From Endomychus coccineus (lineage: Eukaryota; Arthropoda; Insecta; Coleoptera; Endomychidae), in contig OY294067.1 in NCBI GenBank assembly GCA_958510875.1, forward strand, positions 254,511,736-254,575,735: a DNA stretch of 64,000 nt, in the 5' to 3' direction. The notes below the pieces were generated by a model. The model had not been told where the DNA came from. It did no database searches and saw only the letters and a list, made by a program, of their open reading frames with translations. Below are positions 55,475 through 64,000 of the stretch, piece by piece (the stretch's first letter is position 1; every line of letters begins with the position of its first letter). The position numbers were made by a program, and so were the translations under genes.

Positions 55475-55518
55475 CGTCTTCTGATGATGGTCGTGAAGCC
55501 GAAACGTACGTGAAGACG
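55475..55518 (+). ncRNA. Hammerhead ribozyme motif, family A, inverted at the 5' side of the PLE
   Basis: The plus strand reads CGTCTT, CTGATGA, TGGTCGTGAAGCC, GAAA, CGTACG, TG, AAGACG. Stem I (CGTCTT/AAGACG) is perfect and both catalytic core strings are intact. Stem II has lost one pair. The cleavage dinucleotide is TG, where hammerheads need any base except G, so this copy should cleave poorly or not at all. It is on the opposite strand to the PLE coding remnant that it adjoins. Confidence 0.75.
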
Positions 55519-55574
55519 AAAACAACAAGCATATGTGTCAATCCGACTTATTTCCCGAGAATTCATGTATAATT

Positions 55575-56150
55575 GACGATGTATTCCTAGTCATGATTTC
55601 CGGTTGATTTGCATATCACTTCTAGGTCCAAATCTTCCTAAGGTAGATTTCAATCAAATCATTTCATGTTTTTATATATTATAGATCAGGTATCAGGACT
55701 CTTCTCAGTAAAATTGAATGTTAATATGATGATATTATTGTTCCATATACGAAATTTCATCAAACCGTAGTTCCTTTTATTGGCAAGTGCAGTCATCAAC
55801 CAATCAACTTATCTCCAGGTTCATAATATATAGTATCTATATACAACGGGATTATCAGATTGAGTAATTAATGAAATGATATACCAAGAACTATTAATTC
55901 AGAGCGCAAATAGTATCGGTGCCGTCCATTCATTCTAATTAATTGGACTAGCAGTCTAGAATCATACATTTCCTGAGATAGAAGACATAAACTAATATCT
56001 TTAATTGTTATAGGGATATCGAACAACCATTCATAACAAGCTGTAAATAACCTTCTTCCATCATAGTTGAATCTACAAATTGCGATCGAGGTAAGAAAAT
56101 ACTAGCATAATCATAATGTTAGTAACTAATAAGTTTGAATTGATATTTAA
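55575..56150. other. No repeat seen; presumed intron of the 56.2 kb gene on the minus strand
   Basis: AT-rich, without recognisable transposon motifs. Because the 56,156 exon ends in a splice donor, this stretch would be intronic in that gene. Confidence 0.4.
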
Positions 56151-56155
56151 CTTAC

Positions 56156-56288
56156 GCTCGCCACGATTCTTGGCACCTCGCTCGCTTCTGATCAACACTT
56201 CATGGTCATCTTCTTCCCAAATTTCCCCATCCGCTACTGCTAAACTTATAAGTACGATAGCCAGAACACAAAAGACTAACCACTTCAT
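56156..56288 (-). CDS. First coding exon of a small secreted acidic protein (partial)
   Basis: The minus strand has a pyrimidine-rich tract and ACAG directly before ATG (56,288-56,286). An open frame of 44 full codons ends at 56,156 in ...GGCGAGC followed by GTAAGT, a consensus donor. The exon is therefore bounded by good splice sites on both sides, with the 5' untranslated region in an upstream exon. The peptide starts MKWLVFCVLAIVLISLAVAD, a clear signal peptide (hydrophobic core, likely cleavage after AVA or VAD). GEIWEEDDHEVLIRSERGAK follows, acidic then basic, then NRGER. Reading past the donor gives unrelated AT-rich residues, which supports the splice. A growth-factor-like secreted protein such as the midkine/pleiotrophin group is conceivable, but no cysteine module is in this exon, so this is only a guess. 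No downstream exon was found. Confidence 0.6.
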
Positions 56289-56291
56289 CTG

Positions 56292-56660
56292 TAAAAAAAA
56301 GATAGGAGATCTGAGTAACACAACCAAATTCTAAACGTTTTTGCATTGATCGTGAGGGGAATATCTCTCAACCCAACTTTGACATCACATTATTTTGATA
56401 TTTCAACAAATACGTGGATGAATTGCATTCAAGTAATAGCTTTATAAGTTATGACGGCCTTCTGTTAATTTGCGGTATTCCGTTTTAAACAAATAAAAAT
56501 AAAATTATTAAGTACCATCATTATCACTTAACTAACTTCCTTTTTAATCCTTTATTGACAGAAATGTTCATGTCTTATACCAGAACCGTATTTTAGAATT
56601 ACAGTCAATGACATATATTTTTTTGTACAGATACATCTTGTGAGCCAGAGGTGGAATGTT
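56292..56660. other. No gene seen; upstream of the secreted-protein exon
   Basis: Presumed intron or upstream region of the minus-strand gene. Confidence 0.35.
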
Positions 56661-56679
56661 AGGACAGGAGAAATTATTC

Positions 56680-57430
56680 TCGAATGTTTGGAGGTTATAG
56701 GCATTAAGTGTAGAGTTCCACAATTTCGTCGTTCGATAGAAGAAGTAATTCTGGTAGAAAGAAGTTCGGCAGATTGTTTGACAATGAAGGTGTGGTCATC
56801 TTGAGCTCGTTTAATCTGACTACCTAGAACCTCTCATGGTGGAATAACAGGCAAAATATCAGAGGAGCACCGACAATGGAAATATCTATAGAAACGAGAT
56901 CGGTCATCCACTTTTCTACGATTTTCTAGAGAGTCCCCTTTTCTGAATAGAATCTAAGAACTTCAGCTTATGTTTGAGAGCTGAGTTACGACTGCTCAAA
57001 CAGTACCCTAGGACAGGTCGAATCTGTGCTTTGTAGATTATGTGGATGCTGCTGGGCTCTTGGCACAGAATGGAAAACCAAGTTCTTGTGAAGGGGTTTT
57101 CGCAATAGATCTCACATGAGCGCATGGATGAGGAGGAATAGATGTAGATGTCCTCGTCATATTAGGGATTGTGAGATCCGTCTTTCTGGAGGAAATACAT
57201 GCTTGAGTTTTGGTTGCATCAAACTCCAATAGATTATTCAGATGCCATTTCAGAATTCTGAAAGATCTTTATTCATCTCTGTCTTACTCCTATGGCTTCA
57301 TTCTATAATCGAGGGACTATAGATGAGGAAGCGGTATGAAGTTAACATCATCTGCTAAGCTGTGAAATTGTCACATCGAGCAGAATATGGATATGGAACA
57401 GAAGCGAAGTTGGTGCCAAGATAGGTCCCA
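56680..57430 (-). pseudogene. Non-LTR family F fragment (RT end and C-terminus)
   Basis: The minus strand gives MEFDATKTQACISSRKTDLT (about 57,229) and VRSIAKTPSQELGFPFCAKS. It then gives IYKAQIRPVLGYCLSSRNSA, LKHKLKFLDSIQKR and a decayed end near 56,690. Nucleotide blocks (actcaaacagtaccctaggacaggt; ctgtgctttgtagattatg) match the 58.7-58.8 kb copy. It is a dead copy, colinear with 58.4-59.2 kb. Confidence 0.75.
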
Positions 57431-57439
57431 GTAAAACGC

Positions 57440-58140
57440 TAACGTTGAAAGCCATTGTATTGGAGAAGTCCACTACATGAAGTTATCTATCTAAGTGGAA
57501 ATTCTACAAAAAATCTACATCCAGATGATTACAATACATCGGATTAACGTAGTTAATTAATGTTCCGGCTCTACAGCTTACTCCTTTCTACAGTAAGAAC
57601 AGGATCCTAGAACCAATTCAAAAAGCATTGGTCCACATTATTGTAGAATAGTATTGTAGGATAATAAAAAGCTTGATTCGTTAATTTTAATGTGTTGGAT
57701 TTTTAACAATCAATAAATTAAAAATCATCCATCTATACACATTCTGGCGGATGCGCAAGGAAATTAGTCGAAACCAGATGCGGACCTATTCCGGAGCCCA
57801 CATGAAGTAAAAGAATAGCATCGCAAATAATTCAACGTTGATAGACTATTCAACTTGGAGGAAAGTGATCAGGTCGAAGCATTTCTTATAGCTATTTCAA
57901 ACATTAATGGTTTAACAAATCCAGAAAGTCAACCTCTGCTGTTATTTGACCGAAAAATTAGGATTTCGATGTTTCAATACATTCAAGCTCAAATAAGAAC
58001 TGGCAACAAATGAGAGGGTAACGTAAATTATCAGAGTTAATGTATATACTACTCAATCAGAGCGAAATTAGCGTAGCCGATGAAGCTCCCATAGATCATT
58101 GTTTATTTGAAGATACTTAACATATATTATTGTTTTTGAT
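57440..58140. other. No gene or clear repeat seen
   Basis: AT-rich spacer between two family F fragments. Confidence 0.4.
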
Positions 58141-58146
58141 GGTTTC

Positions 58147-58255
58147 TATATAAAACAAATCAGAAGAAATATCATTGTCTGTCCGAGAGTGAAGCATCAA
58201 ATAAACCAACCCACCTCATCGATGTGAAATCTGAATATGCATTCCAGCTTCCAAG
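58147..58255 (+). promoter_or_regulatory. Candidate core promoter with short first exon
   Basis: TATATAAAA at 58,147-58,155 is followed 25 bp further by TCATTG (58,172-58,177), a good arthropod initiator with A+1 at 58,174. From there, about 82 bp lead to CCAAG followed by GTAAG at 58,256, a strong donor. Spacing and order fit a TATA-initiator promoter and a 5' untranslated exon on the plus strand. It could equally be a chance combination in AT-rich DNA, or the promoter of an unrecognised transposon. Confidence 0.3.
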
Positions 58256-58369
58256 GTAAGAAAAACCTATTAACTTCAAGGAAGATATGACATCAGAGCA
58301 ACATCAAATACAGGTTGTCATGTTGGCCAACTTTTTTCTTATACTCTGACTACACGAGAGGGAAACCTA

Positions 58370-59740
58370 TAATGTTCGAAGAACATCGTGTGTGCCAGTG
58401 GTGAAATGTTGGGAGAGGAGGTAGGCATTCGAATTCTCCTTGCAGTTTAGGAGGTTATAGCTATAGGGAAACACCTCACTAGGTAAAGAGTTCCACATCT
58501 TCGCTGTTAGATAGAAAAATGAATTCTGGTAGTAAGAAGTTCGGCAGGTTCCGCCTTGACAATTAAGGGGTCACTTGAGACTTGAGCTAGTCTAGTCCGC
58601 ATATCTCGTGACCATGGAAATATCCATAGAGAAAGGAGATCTTCCACCTCTATATGATGTTCTGGAGAGGTCAATGAACACGTAAGTGTAACGTCATCAA
58701 TCAGACGAATAGCTTTCTTCTGGATAGACTCCAAGAGCTTCAGCACATGTTTGGTACTGGAACTCCAAACGTGTGAACAGTACTCCAGGACAGGTCAAAT
58801 CTGTGCTTTGTAGATTATGAGGTGCTGGCTGCTGAAATATGAAGTAGTTCTTGACACGAAATATAAAACCAAGTTTTTGTGAAGCGGTTTCCGCAACGGA
58901 CCCCACATGATCATCTCATGAGAGGGTGCTGTTGGTGGTAATCCCGAGCTTGTATATGAAAGACTTCATGGGAATAGTTGTACCTGACATCATAGTATTA
59001 GAGACTGTGAGATCCGCCTTCCTGGAGAAGAGACGTGCTTAAGTTTCGGTTGCGTTAAGCTCTGGAAGATTATCAGATCCCCATTTTAGAATCTTTGTCA
59101 GATCTCCATTAATTGCGTCAACCTATTTCTGTCTCGCTCCTCTAGCTTCATTGGATGGTATAGGGGCTTCAGATGAGGAAGCAGTATGAAGTGTACCATC
59201 ATCTGCTAAGCTATGGACGTGGCCGGTGGTCACTTCCAGCAGATCGTTCATATGGAACAGAAACAAAGTTGGTGCCAAGACTGAATCTCGTGAAACACCA
59301 GCGTTGATAGCCCTTGTATCGGAGAATAATCTGTCAACCACCACATGGAATAATCTATCTGAGAGAAAACTCGATAGTAAGCGACAGTGTTGAGGCGGCA
59401 AACCATATGAAGCAAGTTTCTCAAGAAGACTTTGTTGCCATATTCGATCATATGCTTTGGAGAAATCCAATGCTACAGCTAAAGATTCTCCATGATTTTT
59501 GCCATACATGTGTTACGTAGGCAAGCAGGTCTTCCGTTGATTGCCGGTCATTTACGATTTCGGAGCTCTCTATGTGTTGGATGAGCTTGCCCTTGTGAAT
59601 TCAAAGTGAAATTCGCTGCAAACATTCCAGCAAAAAGGTTGGCCTCTCCTTGTAGTCTAGTAGCTAGTGTACCATTATCTGTGGTTGGGGGAGTCAGTGA
59701 GCTGGAAGTGAACTTTCTACCAATTGCTTCGCCAATAACT
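58370..59740 (-). pseudogene. Non-LTR family F, longest copy (RT to C-terminus)
   Basis: The minus strand from about 59,510 reads MYGKNHGESLAVALDFSKAY, then DRIWQQSLLEKLASYGLPPQ (RT motif A). NAGVSRDSVLAPTLFLFHMN follows (a decayed GVPQGSVLGPTLFL--IND), then HVHSLADDGTLH, in which the catalytic box survives as LADD. Downstream frames give the thumb (FSRKADLTVSNTMM), GSVAETASQKLGFIFRVKNY, and LKLLESIQKKAIRLIDDVTL (58,746 frame). KMWNSLPSEVFP and a cysteine-containing end lie near 58,440. A piece near 59,740-59,550 (NGTLATRLQGEANLFAGMFA) matches the region just before the RT. Stops and frameshifts are scattered throughout. It is the reference copy for the fragments at 4.1-5.0, 41.4 and 56.7-57.4 kb. 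Confidence 0.82.
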
Positions 59741-59759
59741 AAACAATTGAACATTTGAC

Positions 59760-62700
59760 TCAATCAACTGTGTTATGCAATGCTTACAAACGAGATTGGG
59801 AGTTCTTCATTTATTATATGAAATGATACAAATTATTTATAACGTACTTCACAAGCTGTTGCAGTGTTCACGAAATGTTTGAAGGGAAAAGTGAATGCAT
59901 ATAATTATTTAAAACACAAAAATAAGGTACGTATAATCACTTAATAATTGTATATTGGAATACTATGAATGTAGAATGATTATAATATTTCAACAAATAT
60001 TCGAATCCAAATTTAATAGTACAAAAAAAATACATTTTGGTATAAAATTCACATATTAAATGATAAGAGGGATGTGAATGCCAAAAGGCAGTATATTACA
60101 GTAGATTCGTTTCTGTTTACTTTATCGATTAGAATAAAACAGATTCCAGACCTGAAAGATTTATATAAATATGTAGAATTAACTCTTAAATTCTAGTCGA
60201 TATTATTAATCCATATCTTTATCCAAATTGTTATAATAAATTGAGCGGTATTATTCATAAAAGCAAACACTGAAAATGGCCTATTATCAAAATGTTCAAA
60301 TTTACTTCCGATAATTGCAAAAACACTATCATATTAAGATGAATATAATATTTCCACAAACATATTCAAGTCGATTACATTTTTTCTCGCACCAGATAGA
60401 AAAACATTTCTTATTTAGTGAAGAAGATTCATTCCGGTAATATATTGTATGATTTTTACATCAGGTATAAAACTATTCCGAGTTCTAAATACAGATACGG
60501 AAAATTAATCTCCAGAATCGTATAGCATTGAATCGATATTATTTATTGGTAGTAAACTTGCTGTTGTAACCTGTAGGTTTATTAGATCAAGTTTGCAGAA
60601 TTGAATTCTTAGTTAAAATTAATGCCGATGAGATTTCACGATTGAATGATGGAAACGTAAAATCAGTTTATGTAACATTGTTCCTAAAGTACAAAACTAA
60701 TTAAAACGAACCAATTGTAGTTTGGCATGAAATTCTAATATTTCAAACTTTGGAAGTTTTTATTCATTAACGATGAATTAAGTTTTATGGTGTGGAATTA
60801 CAAGCCGAGAAAGTGTAACACTTTGTACTAAGGAACATGAGTTATGTGACATGTCTAAGCGTGGTGAAATATTAAACGGCGTTGTCTGCACATCCATATT
60901 TAAACAGCTATTTAAACATCCATTAAAAAGTTTTCCTATTTAGCTCACTTATCTGTCTTGCCCAACTCCATAAGCGTAAGCATATTTTCGCAGGCGGACG
61001 GAATTTAATTGGTGCAAATTTTTCTAGATGGTTTGGCCTGACTCTTGCACGTTTCTATGAAATTAATTTCAACATCCACAACTCCGCACAATTCAACTGT
61101 CATGCGAAGATGACATTATTCGAGCAATGTACATTACGTCAACATTCTGATAGGAAAGCATGTTGTAGATTAATGTTTCACAAAACGCTGATAGACGTTT
61201 TGAAGGAAATCATTAATTTCGCATGACGTTTTATATTCCCAACCCAGATATGTTTGAGAAAAGTAAAATACATGAAATACGACTAATACGAGGCTAGATT
61301 AATAGATCAAACGTATCATGGGAAATTGTTTCTTCTCAATGGGAAACACACAGTTATTTTATTCTTTGTTATAAAGAAAATAACTTTAGATTGGTCAGTA
61401 TTTCACTAAAAACCATGAGCCATTTTTATAAATCATTGCGCCGTGATCAACTGAGATGTCAATTACCATAATTATCAAGAAGCCTGTAATCGGCTGTCTC
61501 GTGGTTGTGCTCTCAGGAAGAAAGCGTTCGAGGTTCAAATTTCCTAAGCCTGTGTAGTTGTGTTTATGATATTCACTATGGCTTGTTCGCTGGAATGGAG
61601 CAATGATGTCAGAGTAATTTTTATTACTTATTCTTCAGAAAAATTTCTATAAACAAGTGCAGCGCTATCTTTGTTTAAACAATGAATATTTCGTTTCAAC
61701 TAGATCTTTGAACCCAAATTAACGTAAAGAGACCGTTAGTGATGTCATCGACCAGAGACAAACTCGGCGTCTCGACTCGTTGCGCCTAGATTGTATCTCG
61801 ACTATGAGGTTGAGATATGTCGAGACACAGTCTGGAGTCTCGATTCTTAATTTTAACTAGTTCACAATAAAATAACCAAACAATTATCAATTTGCACGAA
61901 TATGAAATTTAGAAATCGTGTACTAAAATCACACCAAATTTTTGTTTGTTTTCAAAATTTATTGGAAACATAGCAAATATTGCAAATAAGAAGAATAAGA
62001 AGAAAGTAGTAGAATCATTCACTTCACATGGTGTTAATAAAAAGAAATGTGTCAGGATTGTAAACAATGTACAAAACAATTCTATCGCTATCGTGACTAT
62101 GCAAAGATCTGGTTCATCAAGAACAATATTTTATGACAAAAATATTTTAAAAATTGTTATTCCTTGACTTGTGATATCCCGAAGAGATTCATCCCAAATT
62201 AGATAACTTCCAATATTCTGTTTTCTTATTATATGTCATATGTATGCTTATTGAATATAAACATACAACATATTTATTGTTGTTTTATATATCATTATAA
62301 ATAACGTGTCGACAAGGTTCTGACCGTGTGTGCATAACATGAATGTCAATGCCGGCACTTAGGTTAACCTTCGCTGAATTATTAAGAGATGAGTCAGGCT
62401 TCTCTCTTGAGAATAGACATTTAAGATAAGCAAGTTGAGTTAGTATAGTTTATAGTACTAAGTTATTAGTCAGGATAAATATTAGTACCATGTAGTGAAT
62501 AATGAACCCAAACATCATATTTCGTAACCAGTGTTGTAATTCTAACGATCTTTCACATGTCCACATTCCATACGATACTTCTACCATAACGCAGCACCGA
62601 ACCTGCTAACTGATAAGACATGGCGTTCCTTGCAAGCCAAAGAAGAAACCCTTGTCCAGACCTTCCAATCAGTTATTATAGACTATTATTACATTTGTCC

Positions 62701-62800
62701 TGTGAGGAGTGGTGCTTTTCTCAAAATCTGTGCAAGTAATGATTAGTTCCTCGAGGTCATAGCCTGAACACCTCACATAGCCAGAATATTTAGTAATATC
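59760..62800. other. Three kilobases with no recognised gene or repeat
   Basis: The sequence is AT-rich. A 73-codon plus-strand frame at 61,946-62,167 is lysine- and asparagine-rich, with no motif I can assign. Near 61,760-61,855 the motif tctcgact/agtcgag recurs (cgtctcgactcg, atctcgact, gtctcgatt) without forming a clear element. It may hold introns or regulatory DNA. Confidence 0.4.
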
Positions 62801-62839
62801 TGCTATTAATAAGAAATAATCACCCTTATCCTGAAAATA

Positions 62840-64000
62840 CTATCAAATTACTGGGGACCTTTCGGCTACTAAGTAGCTATCATCAGAATAAGCTAAATTA
62901 TAAATCAAAATTTGCTTGTTTGAATACTATTTGGGGATAATAATGTGAACAATGGGTTACCCTTAGCTAGAGATAAATCGGAATTCAATAAATTGCTTAT
63001 TCCGTTTATACAGTTCCATTCCTTTTAAATTATTTAGATATTTGTCTGTATTGTGTTCTAAAAGTGATAAGCTTTCTTGGTGTGATCTGTATTCAAAATA
63101 TGTTCGGCTAATGCTGATTTTTCACCATTATTTTTCTTTATATGGGCAAAATCTTCCTTATAACCAGTTAAAATGTTCTTTCTAATTTGACCCACATAGC
63201 ATTTTGAACACTACTCACAATTAACTTTGTAAATCCCGGATTTGTCGAAATCGGAAAATTTATCAAAGATGTTGCCTAAACGGTGTTTTAGGTTGTTCGT
63301 AGACCTATAAATTGGTTGTGTTGGGAATTTAGAAAACAAACTATGGAATTTATTAATCACTGAAGAATGATAAGAGTAGAAAAAAAGTGATGAATACTTC
63401 AGTATTTGAAGGTAATGGCTCTCATATGATTAGTTGACTACTTTCCAATTTCTTTTTTCGTTTAGAAATTAAATGATTAATCGTTATTATAATTTTGCTG
63501 GCTCAAAAGGACGTTCAATAATCTATGAACCATACTATAAAACGAGGCTATTTTATATCTGAATGGTGTGGCTGAACTCGACGGGGTATACCTATTTGTT
63601 TGAGTAGGTTTTCTGTATATGTCGAAATCCAAGTGATTGCTATCTTTTATAATGTTAATATCAAGGAAACAAAACTGATTATCTGTTTCTATTTCGACAG
63701 TGAATCTCAGTGAATCAAATTAACTACAGAGAGTGTTCAAAAAGCCATGTAAATCAAAATCTTTACTTGTAATCGCGAAAATGTCGTCAACATATCTATA
63801 CCAAACTTTTGGAAACTGATTCAATTCTGATTTTAAGGAGGTTTCAAGGTCGCTTAGAAAAATATTGGCCAAAAAAAAGGAGAGTGGATTGCCCATTGCC
63901 CATCCACTCGCTTGTTTATAGTAATATTTGTCTAGCGTAAAATAATCTTGCTTCATACATAAAGATGAAAGGATCACGTATTCTATGCATAGTTCAGTCA
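62840..64000 (-). pseudogene. Penelope-like element, family B, running off the window end
   Basis: The minus strand enters at about 63,977 with QDYFTLDKYYYKQASGWAMG, NPLSFFLANIFLSDLE (GLAMGSPLSP-LANI motif), then VWYRYVDDIFAI with an intact YVDD box. The frame continues past 63,720 with FDSLRFTVEIE, NQFCFLDI, FDIYRKPTQT and FYSMVHRLLNV. After stops, the GIY-YIG region appears: RLGNIFDKFSDFDKSGIYKV near 63,240, then NCE-CSKCYVGQIRKN, HIKKNNGEKSALAEHIL and ELYKRNKQ near 63,020. Its RT segment is the best preserved PLE RT in the window, but later frames are broken. A hammerhead-like core stands at its 3' side. Confidence 0.85.
62860..62886 (-). ncRNA. Hammerhead-like core, family B, 3' of the PLE
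   Basis: The minus strand reads CTGATGA, TAGCTACTTAGTAGCC, GAAA. The first core string and GAAA are perfect, and GCTAC pairs with GTAGC around a TTA loop. Upstream CTTAT and downstream ATAAG (near 62,825-62,830) could pair as part of stem I. However, the cleavage dinucleotide before it does not fit a standard hammerhead, so activity is uncertain. Confidence 0.55.

Noticed and set aside
61946..62167. Lysine-rich 73-codon frame as a small gene
   Set aside because: No motif, start context or splice sites support it. The composition is explained by AT-rich DNA.
1..64000. tRNA, rRNA or bacterial defence-type systems
   Set aside because: No cloverleaf A/B boxes, rRNA motifs or operon structure were seen on reading both strands. 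A tRNAscan-SE run would be the decisive test for tRNAs.

Overview
The window looks like intergenic or heterochromatin-like DNA from an arthropod, most likely an insect. It is AT-rich, has GT-AG introns, and is crowded with eukaryotic transposable elements in many stages of decay: BEL/Pao, CR1/Jockey-like non-LTR elements, Penelope-like elements (PLEs), mariner, a DD41D mariner-like element, a P-element-like THAP element, and small hAT-like elements. There are no bacterial operons, rRNAs, recognisable tRNAs or CRISPR arrays. A beetle is possible but cannot be shown from the sequence alone. Nearly every recognisable coding stretch is a broken transposon gene. The exceptions are one long open non-LTR reading frame (16704-19217, minus), a credible host exon for a small secreted protein (56156-56288, minus), and weaker gene-like pieces at 47.3-47.6 kb and 58.15-58.26 kb.

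Layout. 0-3 kb: BEL/Pao pol remnant. 4-5 kb: minus-strand non-LTR fragment (called family F here; relatives at 41, 57 and 59 kb). 6.1-6.9 kb: tandem repeat of about 0.33 kb. 7-8.9 kb: CR1-like element ending in a GATTCTT microsatellite. 9.7-12.1 kb: complete DD41D transposon with TIRs of about 455 bp and a TA duplication. 12.5-14.8 kb: non-LTR, mariner and PLE remnants in a row. 16.6-19.2 kb: the best preserved non-LTR element, with a TAG tail. 21.7-22.7 kb: second mariner copy. 24.0-24.3 kb: remnant of a virus-like P-loop ATPase gene. 24.8-25.9 kb: THAP/P-like element with an 8-bp duplication (second copy at 50.7-51.2 kb). 27.9-28.9 kb: PLE. 29.2-30.7 kb: foldback element. 31.8-36.4 kb: PLEs, hammerhead-ribozyme motifs, a 150-bp hAT-like MITE and a non-LTR remnant. 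36.4-40.8 kb: three near-identical 645-bp tandem copies of a gene-derived segment, flanked by inverted satellite-like repeats and a probable LTR. 41-48 kb: non-LTR fragments. 48.2-50.3 kb: a 417-bp MITE and PLE pieces. 52-55.6 kb: a mariner with an internal duplication, and a PLE with hammerhead motifs at both ends. 56-60 kb: host exon and family F fragments. 60-62.8 kb: featureless. 62.8-64 kb: PLE running off the end.

The most informative theme is the link between PLE remnants and hammerhead self-cleaving ribozyme (HHR) motifs. One family has a full core (CTGATGA, a GGTC-GTGA-GACC stem II, GAAA, and a short CGTACG stem III) closed by a CGTCTT/AAGACG stem I. Diverged HHR-like cores with different but paired stem II sequences recur beside other PLE pieces, and an HHR-like string lies in both TIRs of the DD41D transposon. 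The nested insertions allow relative dating: two MITEs with 8-bp duplications sit inside older repeats that have uninterrupted paralogous sites elsewhere in this same window.
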